This document shows positions 56,712 through 64,000 of a DNA stretch of 64,000 nucleotides, one piece after another. Position numbers and translations under genes: made by a program. The stretch comes from Bacillus sp. 2205SS5-2. GTDB lineage: Bacteria; Bacillota; Bacilli; Bacillales; Bacillaceae_K. Every line of letters begins with the position of its first letter. Within the stretch, counting starts at the first letter, position 1. The notes beneath the pieces were generated by a model. That model worked only from the letters and a program-made list of their open reading frames with translations, was not told where the DNA came from and searched no databases. The stretch covers positions 1 through 64,000 of the forward strand of contig NZ_JAYKTS010000009.1 of the NCBI RefSeq assembly GCF_037024155.1, in the 5' to 3' direction.

Positions 56712-57157
56712 CCATTTTTCAGTTTAAATTTGATAAGATCCTTTCAATTAAAGAGCAGGAAAAAGAGGAAGTTTATTACAATTATCAAAATAGTATTCAT
56801 TCTTTTGAGAAAGCGGCCGAAAAACTCTATGAAACCTTAAAAAAGAAAGAAGATTTAGAGACCTATCAGGCTGACCAGCTTGTAAAGGGATTCGCTGTAC
56901 AAGAAATCAGACACTTTCAGACCTTTATTATGAATATGGATAAAACCATCTCATATTATCAGGATCAAGTCATGAAAGCACGCAATAAAATGAAATGGTT
57001 AGAACAAAAATTTTCCGAAAAAAATATGGAAGTTAAACAGTTTGAGAAAATAAAAGAAAATGATGCGAGTGCCTATAAGCTAGAGCAGCAAAAGGAAGAA
57101 AATAAAATGCTAGACGAATTATCGGTGATGAAATTCGTGAACCGCGAAATTAGGTGA
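56708..57157 (+). CDS. fliJ: flagellar export protein FliJ
   Basis: FliJ is a coiled-coil chaperone-like part of the export ATPase complex, resembling the gamma subunit. The 149 residues are helical and charged throughout (FKFDKILSIKEQEKEE, later LEQQKEENKMLDEL), as expected, with little other sequence identity. Assignment depends on size, coiled-coil character and location after fliI, which it overlaps by 4 bp. Confidence 0.88.
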   Translation: MTIFQFKFDKILSIKEQEKEEVYYNYQNSIHSFEKAAEKLYETLKKKEDLETYQADQLVKGFAVQEIRHFQTFIMNMDKTISYYQDQVMKARNKMKWLEQKFSEKNMEVKQFEKIKENDASAYKLEQQKEENKMLDELSVMKFVNREIR

Positions 57158-57161
57158 TTTC

Positions 57162-57752
57162 ATGGGAAAGAGTGATCTAGATAAGCAAGGAAAACCATAT
57201 GGCCTTTTTCAATGGGTGTTGTTAGTTGTCATCTTTCCAATTCTTTTTGCTATTGTTGTCGCCCTTGTGGTAGCTACAGCAGCGGATATCAATGTTATAG
57301 AAAAGGCGAAAGAAGTGAGTGAGCGTATTCCCGTAATATCGAGTATGGTTGGTGAAGATGACTCGAAACAGAAAACGGAAGAACTAGCAACAGCACTTCA
57401 TGCTGAGGTGCAAAACAAGGAAGCAAAAATAGCGCAATTAGAAGTCGAGGTTTCAAGACAGGAAGAAAAACTCGAAAATGCCACTCTCTCTAATGAGCAG
57501 CTTCAACAGCAAATTGAGGAGCTAAAGCAAATTCAGAGTGAAAATAAACGAGCCTTTAAAGAAATTATCAGCACTTTTGAAACGATGGCAGCTAAAAGCG
57601 CGGCGGGTATACTAAGTAAAATGAATGATGAGGAAGCCGTTAAAATTTTATCCAACATAAAACCAGAAAATCTTGCTAAGATTTTGGAGAAATTACCACC
57701 AGATGAAGCTGCAAAGTTTACAGAAAAACTATCTGTCCAAACAGATTCTTAA
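57162..57752 (+). CDS. ylxF: YlxF / MotE-like coiled-coil membrane protein of the flagellar operon
   Basis: A 196-residue protein with a short cytosolic start, one membrane helix (about 17-40, WVLLVVIFPILFAIVVALVV), a long coiled coil (about 65-130) and a C-terminal MgtE-N-like segment (SAAGILSKMNDEEAVKILSNI near 145-165, ending with KLPPDEAAKFTEKL). This layout is that of YlxF, annotated in databases as a MotE-family protein; its job in Bacillus is not clearly settled. It begins 4 bp after fliJ with TTAGGTGAT upstream. Confidence 0.88.
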   Translation: MGKSDLDKQGKPYGLFQWVLLVVIFPILFAIVVALVVATAADINVIEKAKEVSERIPVISSMVGEDDSKQKTEELATALHAEVQNKEAKIAQLEVEVSRQEEKLENATLSNEQLQQQIEELKQIQSENKRAFKEIISTFETMAAKSAAGILSKMNDEEAVKILSNIKPENLAKILEKLPPDEAAKFTEKLSVQTDS

Positions 57753-57782
57753 CGTACTAGTGATTGAAAGGGGGTGAATAAA

Positions 57783-58967
57783 ATGAAGCTCGGTACAACT
57801 CAATCTTTGGTTCAATCACTGCAGTTTAAAAACGGGGATTCTCCAACTAAGGAACTCATGACTGATTCTTCTTTCTTATCCTTTATCACCATAGCAACAA
57901 CAGAAGTCGATACAGAAATAGAATCAAATAATAACTCTGAGTTAGACGCGATTCTTCAACTCCTAAAAGAAGAAATTGAGGTTTCAAGCCACGTAAACGA
58001 GTCAAAAACGGAGTATCCGGATATTGAGGAGATTTCTACTATACTTGATATCTCTATCGATGAGCTAATGCAAGCTATTCAAGACGTCTTTCAGACCTTT
58101 TCAATTAGTGAAGAGATGTCGGAGCTTTCAGCGGAAGAACAACTTCAATATCTAGTACAAATTTTGAATGAACAGCCGATTGAAAAATGGTCAGCGGCTA
58201 AGAGTGAACGCTTAGAAGTTCCTATTCAAGTTATGAAAGTCATGATTCATTTGGTGGAAAAACAAAGTGAAAACCATCGCCCACTTCTTAACTTAAAGGG
58301 ATTTAAACAAGAGTATGAACAACTTACAATGAAAATTGAGGCAGAAGTAGTGAAGAGTCAGCCCTCAGAAAAATTGCTGCAACAAGTTTTTCAATCTTTG
58401 AGAACTTTACCTACAGCAGATGAAGTGAGTACACCGGATTCAAGGCCTCTAGTACAAGAAAAAGCCTTGTCTTTACCAAGTATCTTCCTTCCTGCATCAC
58501 TGTCTAAACTGGAATCCTTCTCGCTACATTTAAAAAATGTGGATGCAGGCCCGACCTATGAAACATTTGTGAAAGAGTTCTCATCAATACTCTCGCGTGC
58601 CCAGTTTGGAAAAATGCCCAATATGAATAAATTACTAATAAAGCTTTATCCAGAAGAACTGGGAAGTTTACGCATTGAATTATTGCAAAAGGACGGTATG
58701 ATCACCGCTCGTATTTTAACTTCTAGTGGAGCGGCAAGAGACCTAATCGATTCGCAATTACACGCCCTAAAGCAGTCATTTCAACAACAAAACCTTTCTG
58801 TCGAAAAAATCGAGGTACAGCAGATGCTAGGTGATGAAGTTAAAAAGGAACATGGACATGCAAAGCAACAACAGCAACAGAAAGAGCAATCGAATCATGA
58901 AGAACCTTCAAAAGATGAATCAACATTTGAGAGTTTTAAAGACTTTTTATTAAATCTAGAAATTTAG
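57783..58967 (+). CDS. fliK: flagellar hook-length control protein FliK
   Basis: FliK is exported during hook growth and triggers the FlhB substrate switch when the hook reaches full length. The 394 residues have a variable, polar N-terminal ruler region and a C-terminal Flg_hook domain (about 270-360) with LIKLYPEELGSLRIELLQK and a helix ending LKQSFQQQNLSVEKIEV. A glutamine-rich KQQQQQKEQ stretch is near 364. I choose ATG at 57783, after AAAGGGGGTGA, rather than GTG at 57774 in this site. It ends next to flgD. Confidence 0.92.
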   Translation: MKLGTTQSLVQSLQFKNGDSPTKELMTDSSFLSFITIATTEVDTEIESNNNSELDAILQLLKEEIEVSSHVNESKTEYPDIEEISTILDISIDELMQAIQDVFQTFSISEEMSELSAEEQLQYLVQILNEQPIEKWSAAKSERLEVPIQVMKVMIHLVEKQSENHRPLLNLKGFKQEYEQLTMKIEAEVVKSQPSEKLLQQVFQSLRTLPTADEVSTPDSRPLVQEKALSLPSIFLPASLSKLESFSLHLKNVDAGPTYETFVKEFSSILSRAQFGKMPNMNKLLIKLYPEELGSLRIELLQKDGMITARILTSSGAARDLIDSQLHALKQSFQQQNLSVEKIEVQQMLGDEVKKEHGHAKQQQQQKEQSNHEEPSKDESTFESFKDFLLNLEI

Positions 58968-58976
58968 GTGATGATC

Positions 58977-59609
58977 ATGACAAAGGCAATCGACTCAAAT
59001 CTTCTCCTCTCCTCTTATCAAGCAAAGCAACGAGAAACGAATGGGAGTATCCTTGGAAAAGACGATTTTTTAAAAATTTTAATGTCTCAGCTTCAAAATC
59101 AGGATCCAATGAATCCTATGCAAGATAAAGATTTTATTGCTCAAATGGCAACCTTCTCATCACTAGAACAGATGCAAAATATGGGGAAATCGATGGATAG
59201 TTTTGTAGATGTACAAAAACAAAATCAATTAATCTCGTATAACCAATTTGTAGGAAAAACAGTCGCTTGGCATAAGGTGGATGAAGCTATTGACTCTGAT
59301 TCTATTTCTGTTTTGGAAGGAAGTGGGAAGGTGATGGGCATAAAGTTTCATGGAGATTCTGTTGAATTCACGTTAGAGGACGGAACGAAGCTAACTCCGG
59401 CGAATATTAGTGAAGTTTTTTCAGGTTCAACTGAAAACTCTTTAGTCGAAGCTAGCCATTTAATCGGAAAAAAGGTTTCTTGGACAGATGTCTCAGGAGT
59501 TGAACGAGAAGGATCTGTGTTATCGGTATCAAATAAAGAAGGAAAGATTTGGATTCACTTTCCGGATAATAAAAAGATTGAAGTAAGTCAATTAACAAAA
59601 ATTGAATAA
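58977..59609 (+). CDS. flgD: flagellar hook assembly (capping) protein FlgD
   Basis: FlgD caps the growing hook and guides FlgE polymerisation. The 210 residues carry the family N-terminal motif LGKDDFLKILMSQLQNQDP and PMQDKDFIAQMATFSSLEQMQNM near 44-66, followed by an Ig/tudor-like C-terminal part. ATG at 58977 is selected, 6 bases after TAGGTGAT; GTG at 58968 and ATG at 58971 lie in or at that site. fliK ends ten bases upstream. Confidence 0.93.
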   Translation: MTKAIDSNLLLSSYQAKQRETNGSILGKDDFLKILMSQLQNQDPMNPMQDKDFIAQMATFSSLEQMQNMGKSMDSFVDVQKQNQLISYNQFVGKTVAWHKVDEAIDSDSISVLEGSGKVMGIKFHGDSVEFTLEDGTKLTPANISEVFSGSTENSLVEASHLIGKKVSWTDVSGVEREGSVLSVSNKEGKIWIHFPDNKKIEVSQLTKIE

Positions 59610-59621
59610 AGGGGTGTCGGC

Positions 59622-60011
59622 TTGGACAAGCGATATTTACATACACAGTCAACGCAGCCAGCTCTCAGACATCATTCGACTAAAAACATTTTATCTACAA
59701 AAGTAGAAATTCCATTTTCAGATCATCTACAGGCGGCTATTCAGCCTAAAACATCACTTACGCTTAGTAAGCATGCCAATCAACGTTTGGAAAGGCGAGA
59801 TATTCAGATTTCTTCGTCAGAGTGGAAAGACATTGAAGATAAAGTGGCGTTAGCTAAATCAAAGGGCGTAAATGAATCTCTCGTGATTTTACAAAATGCT
59901 GCTTTAGTGGTTAGTGCTAAAAATGAAACGGTTATTACCGCTATGAGTCGTCAAGAAGCAACTGCTCAAATTTTCACAAATATCGATGGCGCGATTGTAT
60001 TAAATCAATAA
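59622..60011 (+). CDS. conserved flagellar operon protein (TIGR02530-like), function unknown
   Basis: A 129-residue protein between flgD and flgE. It resembles the small 'flagellar operon protein' family (TIGR02530) seen at this site in Firmicutes. Visible features: a basic, disordered N-terminus, the core LSKHANQRLERRDIQIS near 49-65, a KSKGVNESLVIL segment and the end QIFTNIDGAIVLNQ. There is no signal peptide, membrane helix or catalytic motif. TTG is the start after GGGGTG. A role in hook assembly is only inferred from its neighbours. Confidence 0.8.
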   Translation: MDKRYLHTQSTQPALRHHSTKNILSTKVEIPFSDHLQAAIQPKTSLTLSKHANQRLERRDIQISSSEWKDIEDKVALAKSKGVNESLVILQNAALVVSAKNETVITAMSRQEATAQIFTNIDGAIVLNQ

Positions 60012-60090
60012 TTAGTATTGGCTGGACCATAATTGGAAGCCGGTGGCTGCGGATTGACAGAAGCAGCTTAAGTCGAAAGGGGAAAATAAA

Positions 60091-61308
60091 ATGATTCGTT
60101 CAATGTACTCTGGAATTAGTGGGATGAAAAATTTTCAAACTAAACTGGATGTTATCGGTAATAATATTTCAAACGTGAACACATATGGATTTAAAAAAGG
60201 ACGCGTGACATTTCAGGATTTAATGAATCAAACAGTATCAGGTGCAAGTAGTGCAACGGAAAATAAGGGAGGACAAAATGCCAAACAGATCGGACTTGGA
60301 GGGACCTTAGCGAGTATTGATATCATTGATACGCAAGGAAGCCTTCAAACAACAGGAAGAACCCTCGATGTGGCTATTTCTGGAGATGGACTATTTGTCA
60401 CTCGAGTGGGTAATGGAGAAAGCTATACTCGGGCTGGGAATTTTTACTTAGACTCTAATGGTAGTCTCGTTACAGGTAGTGGAAGTTTAGTGCAAGGATA
60501 TGAAGCGGATGCAAACGGGAACGTCAATCGTAGTGCAATGACAGATATAGTCATAGATACGGATACTACGATGGAACCTGCCTCGACATCAAATGCTTCA
60601 TTTAATGGAAACTTAAAAGCATCCGATTCTACTAATCCTGTCGTCATTGATTATAAAGTGAAAGATTCACTTGGACAAGATATTGACTTAAAGCTGACCT
60701 TAACTAATAATGGCAATAATTCATGGGGGTATACCGTTGCATCAGCGAACCCTTCAGTAACCTTAACGGCAGGAAATGCAGGAACCATTTCTTTTTCGAA
60801 TAAAGGACTCTATACGAGTGGAAATTTGTCACTCGCTATGAATCTTAGTAATAATGCGGCGACTCCACAAAGCATTGACCTTGATTTCAGTCAGTTGACC
60901 CAGTTCGATTCGACATCTTCGGCAAATGTGAATACAATCGATGGAAATTCTGAAGGATATCTTGAGAGTTTTAATATCGGATCTTCTGGTGAAGTGAATG
61001 GTATCTTCTCAAATGGTGAAGTTCGTGTATTGAATCAGCTTGTTGTCGCTACGTTTTCGAATGCAGCTGGATTGCAAAAAATGGGAAATAATATGTATCA
61101 AGCCTCAAATAACTCAGGACTTCCGAATTATGGAATAGCTGCAGAAGGAAGAGGAAGTTTACAGTCTGGAGCTCTTGAAATGTCTAACGTCGATCTTTCC
61201 GAAGAATTTACAGAAATGATTGTAGCTCAACGTGGTTTTCAAGCCAATACACGAATCATCACAACTTCAGATGAAATTTTACAAGAGCTCGTAAACTTGA
61301 AACGTTAA
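60091..61308 (+). CDS. flgE: flagellar hook protein FlgE
   Basis: FlgE polymerises into the hook, the flexible joint between rod and filament. The 405 residues start MIRSMYSGISGMKNFQTKLD, contain GNNISNVNTYGFKKGR near 24-39 (rod/hook N-terminal motif), the ISGDGLFV region near 97, variable middle domains (about 140-330), and end with the amphipathic QANTRIITTSDEILQELVNL. At 405 residues it is longer than the 264-residue B. subtilis protein and near the enterobacterial size. It begins after GAAAGGGGAA. Confidence 0.95.
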   Translation: MIRSMYSGISGMKNFQTKLDVIGNNISNVNTYGFKKGRVTFQDLMNQTVSGASSATENKGGQNAKQIGLGGTLASIDIIDTQGSLQTTGRTLDVAISGDGLFVTRVGNGESYTRAGNFYLDSNGSLVTGSGSLVQGYEADANGNVNRSAMTDIVIDTDTTMEPASTSNASFNGNLKASDSTNPVVIDYKVKDSLGQDIDLKLTLTNNGNNSWGYTVASANPSVTLTAGNAGTISFSNKGLYTSGNLSLAMNLSNNAATPQSIDLDFSQLTQFDSTSSANVNTIDGNSEGYLESFNIGSSGEVNGIFSNGEVRVLNQLVVATFSNAAGLQKMGNNMYQASNNSGLPNYGIAAEGRGSLQSGALEMSNVDLSEEFTEMIVAQRGFQANTRIITTSDEILQELVNLKR

Positions 61309-61321
61309 GGCAAGGGAGGGA

Positions 61322-61341
61322 AGAGCTAATTTGGTAGCTCT
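61322..61341 (+). other. 7-bp hairpin between flgE and swrD
   Basis: Perfect AGAGCTA / TAGCTCT stem with a 6-nt loop and no U-tract. It could affect mRNA processing or stability; it does not look like a terminator. Confidence 0.5.
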
Positions 61342-61350
61342 GTAAAGAGG

Positions 61351-61569
61351 ATGATACATGTCACGCGTTTAAATGGTTCAACTTTTTGGTTGAATGCCGT
61401 CTACTTTGAAACAATCGAAATATTACCGGATACTACGATTACGTTAACGAACGGGAAAAAATATGTTGTGAAAGAAAATGAAAAGGATATCGTAAACAAG
61501 ATTTTTGAATTTTATGAACGGGTGAACCTCCTTGGGACTGAGAGGGTGAAGGATAAAGATGAAACCTAA
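61351..61569 (+). CDS. swrD: flagellar protein SwrD (FlbD family)
   Basis: A 72-residue member of the FlbD/SwrD family, which in B. subtilis increases flagellar power for swarming. The family signature is clear: MIHVTRLNGSTFWLNAVYFE, then IEILPDTTITLTNGKKYVVKE. It follows flgE after 42 bp, with AGAGGATGAT as ribosome site, and overlaps fliL by 11 bp. Position between flgE and fliL is typical. Confidence 0.92.
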   Translation: MIHVTRLNGSTFWLNAVYFETIEILPDTTITLTNGKKYVVKENEKDIVNKIFEFYERVNLLGTERVKDKDET

Positions 61570-61990
61570 AAATAAATTAGTAAGAATTATGTTTATATTG
61601 TTAGTCACCATAACATTAGTTGGAGTGATAGTGCTCGTATTATTGTTGAATACTAAGGGGTCAGCGGAAGAAAAGGAACCGACCATTGAGGAAATATTAG
61701 AGGCTTCTGTGGATATACCTGAACTGACTACTAATTTATTAAGTGATGATTTTGTGCGCATTTCGTTTAAAATTCAGACTGAAAATAAGAAAGCGAAAGA
61801 AGAAATTGAAAAACGTGATTTCCAGATTCGAAATATTATTATTGAAGAATTATCCGAAGTAAACGCAGAAGATATACGTGGTAAAAAAGGGAAACAAAAA
61901 ATTGAAAATTTGCTTTCAGGTAAATTTAATCAATTAATGCAAGAAGGAAAGGTTGAAAAGGTTTATATCACCTCCATCATCATTCAGTAA
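61559..61990 (+). CDS. fliL: flagellar basal body-associated protein FliL
   Basis: FliL surrounds the stator at the basal body and supports torque. The 143 residues have a basic cytosolic start (MKPKNKLVR), one membrane helix (about 9-31, MFILLVTITLVGVIVLVLLL) and a periplasm-side domain resembling stomatin/SPFH proteins, ending KVEKVYITSIIIQ. It overlaps swrD by 11 bp, with AGAGGGTGA upstream. Confidence 0.94.
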   Translation: MKPKNKLVRIMFILLVTITLVGVIVLVLLLNTKGSAEEKEPTIEEILEASVDIPELTTNLLSDDFVRISFKIQTENKKAKEEIEKRDFQIRNIIIEELSEVNAEDIRGKKGKQKIENLLSGKFNQLMQEGKVEKVYITSIIIQ

Positions 61991-62027
61991 ATCATTGTTT
62001 CTACCACACATAAGGAGGTGAAGAGGG

Positions 62028-63026
62028 ATGTCTAGTGAAGTGTTGTCTCAAAATGAGATTGATGCCCTATTATCAGCTCTATCAACGGGTGAAATGAGTG
62101 CAGATGATTTCAAAAAGGAAGAAGAAGAGAAAAAAGTTAGAGTATATGATTTTAAACGAGCTCTTCGTTTTTCCAAGGACCAAATAAGAAGTTTAACGCG
62201 CCTTCACGAAAATTTTTCGCGACTATTAACGACCTATTTTTCTGCGCAACTACGGACATATGTTCAGATAACGGTCGCGTCAGCGGATCAAATTCCATAT
62301 GAAGAATTTATCCGATCCATACCGAAGATGACGATATTAAATGTATTTGAAGTCCCTCCTCTAGAAGGGAGGATACTATTTGAGGTTAACCCACATATCG
62401 CCTATGCCATGATGGACAGGGTCATGGGTGGAAAAGGGTCAAGTGTGAATAAGGTAGATAATTTGACTGAAATTGAAACAAAAATTATGTCTAACTTGTT
62501 TGACCGAGCATTCGAAAACCTTCGAGAAGCTTGGTCGACTATTGCTAATATTGATCCTTTATTATCGGATTTTGAAGTCAATCCTCAATTCTTACAAATG
62601 GTATCTCCAAATGAAACCGTTGTGGTCATATCTCTAGAAACCATCATTGGTGAAACGAGTGGAATGATTAATATATGTATCCCTCATGTGGTTTTGGAAC
62701 CGATTATTCCGAAACTATCGGTTCATTATTGGATGCAAACGGAAAAAAAAGAGCGGGAGCCCATTGAGGTGGAAGCTCTACAACAACGCATTAAAAAAGC
62801 GTTTGTGCCGGTTGTTGCTGAATTGGGGAATTCCCAAATTTCAATTGAAGACTTTCTAATGCTGGACAAAGGGGATGTCATTGAGCTTAATCAAAAGATT
62901 GATTCACCACTGGTAGTAAAAGTCGGGGATGTCCCTAAATTCACAGCCCAACCTGGTAAAGTAAGCAAAAAATTAGCTGTACAAGTTCTTGATTCTTTGA
63001 AGAAGGGAGACGATGATGATGAGTGA
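62028..63026 (+). CDS. fliM: flagellar motor switch protein FliM
   Basis: FliM forms the C ring and binds CheY-P through its N-terminus. The 332 residues start with the CheY-binding LSQNEIDALLSAL, then the middle CheC-like domain (DRVMGGKGSSVNKV near 128-141) and the C-terminal SpoA/FliN-like domain with NSQISIEDFLMLDKGDVIEL near 266. TAAGGAGGTG precedes the start. fliY overlaps its last 8 bases. Confidence 0.95.
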   Translation: MSSEVLSQNEIDALLSALSTGEMSADDFKKEEEEKKVRVYDFKRALRFSKDQIRSLTRLHENFSRLLTTYFSAQLRTYVQITVASADQIPYEEFIRSIPKMTILNVFEVPPLEGRILFEVNPHIAYAMMDRVMGGKGSSVNKVDNLTEIETKIMSNLFDRAFENLREAWSTIANIDPLLSDFEVNPQFLQMVSPNETVVVISLETIIGETSGMINICIPHVVLEPIIPKLSVHYWMQTEKKEREPIEVEALQQRIKKAFVPVVAELGNSQISIEDFLMLDKGDVIELNQKIDSPLVVKVGDVPKFTAQPGKVSKKLAVQVLDSLKKGDDDDE

Positions 63027-64000
63027 TATGCTCTCACAAGACGAAATTGATGCTCTTCTTCGCGGAACAGCAGATGAAGCAGAAAGTAAACCGAATATAA
63101 AGGTCGAAGAATACTTATCTAGCTTCGAACAAGATACCTTAGGTGAAATAGGGAATATCTCATTTGGAAGCTCAGCAACAGCGCTCTCAACCTTGCTAAA
63201 CCAAAAAGTAGAAATCACAACGCCCACAGTAACGGTGATTGAACAGGCGAATCTACAAGATGAGTTTCCACAACCCTATGTGGCCATCCAAGTGCATTAT
63301 ACGGAAGGATTTATAGGAGCGAATTTACTCGTCATTAAACAATCTGACGCAGCGATTATTGCCGATTTAATGTTAGGTGGGGATGGATTAAATCCTTCGT
63401 CTGATCTCGGTGAGATTCAATTAAGTGCTGTTCAAGAAGCAATGAATCAAATGATGGGATCTGCTGCTACCTCAATGTCGACCGTATTTACGAAAAAAAT
63501 CGACATATCACCTCCGACCATTGATTTGATGTACTTGCCGGGAGGAGAAGGTTCCGAAAATATACCTAACCAGGATATGCTCGTTAAAATTTCTTTCTCA
63601 CTAAAAATTGGGTCTTTGATTGATTCAAATATTATGCAACTGGTTCCACTTACCTTTGCGAAAAGTTTAGTAGATGAATTATTAAACCAGGGCAATACAA
63701 ACGAGACAAAATCCGATACAATAGAAGAGAATCCGCCAAAAACTGCGAAAATTCGAGCGGCTCAACAGCAAGTTCCAGCATCGCTAGAACCAATGGGGAC
63801 AATAACACCGACACCACAAACACAGCCATTGGGAAAACCTCACGCTCCTCAACATTTTGGAGGATTGGGGAACGGAGAAAGCGTTCAGGTTCAACCTGCT
63901 GCCTTTACATCCTTTGGAACACCGCAATTACAAGAGCATGAAGCGCAAAATTTAAATATGCTGCTTGATATTCCTCTACAGGTGACAGTTGAGCTTGGTA
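63019..64000 (+). CDS. fliY: flagellar motor switch phosphatase FliY (partial, cut by window end)
   Basis: FliY is the Bacillus C-ring protein combining a FliN domain with CheC-type CheY-P phosphatase domains. The visible 327 codons begin MSDMLSQDEIDALLRG, show two CheC/FliY active-site-like stretches (GEIGNISFGSSATAL near 38-52 and LSAVQEAMNQMMGSAATSM near 134-152), a proline/glutamine-rich linker, and the beginning of the SpoA/FliN domain (LNMLLDIPLQVTVELG) at the edge. ATGs at 63013, 63016 and 63019 are possible after GAAGGGAG. No stop is reached. Confidence 0.94.
   Translation, partial: MSDMLSQDEIDALLRGTADEAESKPNIKVEEYLSSFEQDTLGEIGNISFGSSATALSTLLNQKVEITTPTVTVIEQANLQDEFPQPYVAIQVHYTEGFIGANLLVIKQSDAAIIADLMLGGDGLNPSSDLGEIQLSAVQEAMNQMMGSAATSMSTVFTKKIDISPPTIDLMYLPGGEGSENIPNQDMLVKISFSLKIGSLIDSNIMQLVPLTFAKSLVDELLNQGNTNETKSDTIEENPPKTAKIRAAQQQVPASLEPMGTITPTPQTQPLGKPHAPQHFGGLGNGESVQVQPAAFTSFGTPQLQEHEAQNLNMLLDIPLQVTVELG

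Overview
The window is a continuous stretch of a low-GC, endospore-forming, flagellated Bacillaceae chromosome. The evidence is the gene order, which follows the Bacillus subtilis coaBC-to-fliY region almost gene for gene, an intact 26-codon spoVM, GGAGG-type ribosome binding sites, frequent TTG/GTG starts and a CodY/FapR/CcpA-type regulatory vocabulary. Apart from rpmB, every gene I can support lies on the + strand. I see no tRNA, rRNA, CRISPR array, transposase or prophage gene. The last gene (fliY) runs off the right edge.

Layout. (1) 248-12046: coaBC-priA-def-fmt-rsmB, then prpC-prkC-rsgA-rpe-thiN (CoA synthesis, replication restart, N-formyl-methionine cycle, rRNA methylation, Ser/Thr phosphatase/kinase signalling, ribosome maturation). 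rlmN, normally found between rsmB and prpC in relatives, is absent. (2) 12142-14836: spoVM, convergent rpmB, then a decayed HemAT-like globin-coupled chemoreceptor pseudogene and non-coding DNA. (3) 14837-25203: yloU-fakA, sdaAB-sdaAA, recG, then the FapR-controlled lipid block fapR-plsX-fabD-fabG-acpP, and rnc. (4) 25226-37154: smc-ftsY, ylxM-ffh (SRP), rpsP-khpA-ylqD-rimM-trmD-rplS (ribosome biogenesis), lepB, rbgA, rnhB. (5) 37166-42327: the ylqG-ylqH pair (FliK-like and FlhB-C-terminus-like, outside the flagellar operon), sucCD, dprA. (6) 42570-50221: topA, trmFO, xerC, hslV-hslU, codY. (7) 50794-64000: the start of the fla/che operon, flgB-flgC-fliE-fliF-fliG-fliH-fliI-fliJ-ylxF-fliK-flgD-(flagellar operon protein)-flgE-swrD-fliL-fliM-fliY.

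Regulation read from sequence: a FapR palindrome just downstream of the -10 of fapR; perfect matches to CcpA cre consensus forms at the sucC start region, between sdaAB and sdaAA, and upstream of topA; sigma-A promoters with 16-17 bp spacers before rpsP, ylxM, sucC, topA, codY, xerC, fapR and flgB; and convincing rho-independent terminators after spoVM, rpmB, acpP, khpA, rplS, rbgA, topA and codY.

Most of the window is conserved housekeeping sequence and I do not see a clearly new defence or metabolic system. The parts most worth a second look are the orphan FliK-like/FlhB-C-like pair ylqG-ylqH, the three cre boxes, the tandemly duplicated -35 region before rpsP, the missing rlmN, the globin chemoreceptor pseudogene, and small decayed-looking frames and repeats in the longer gaps.
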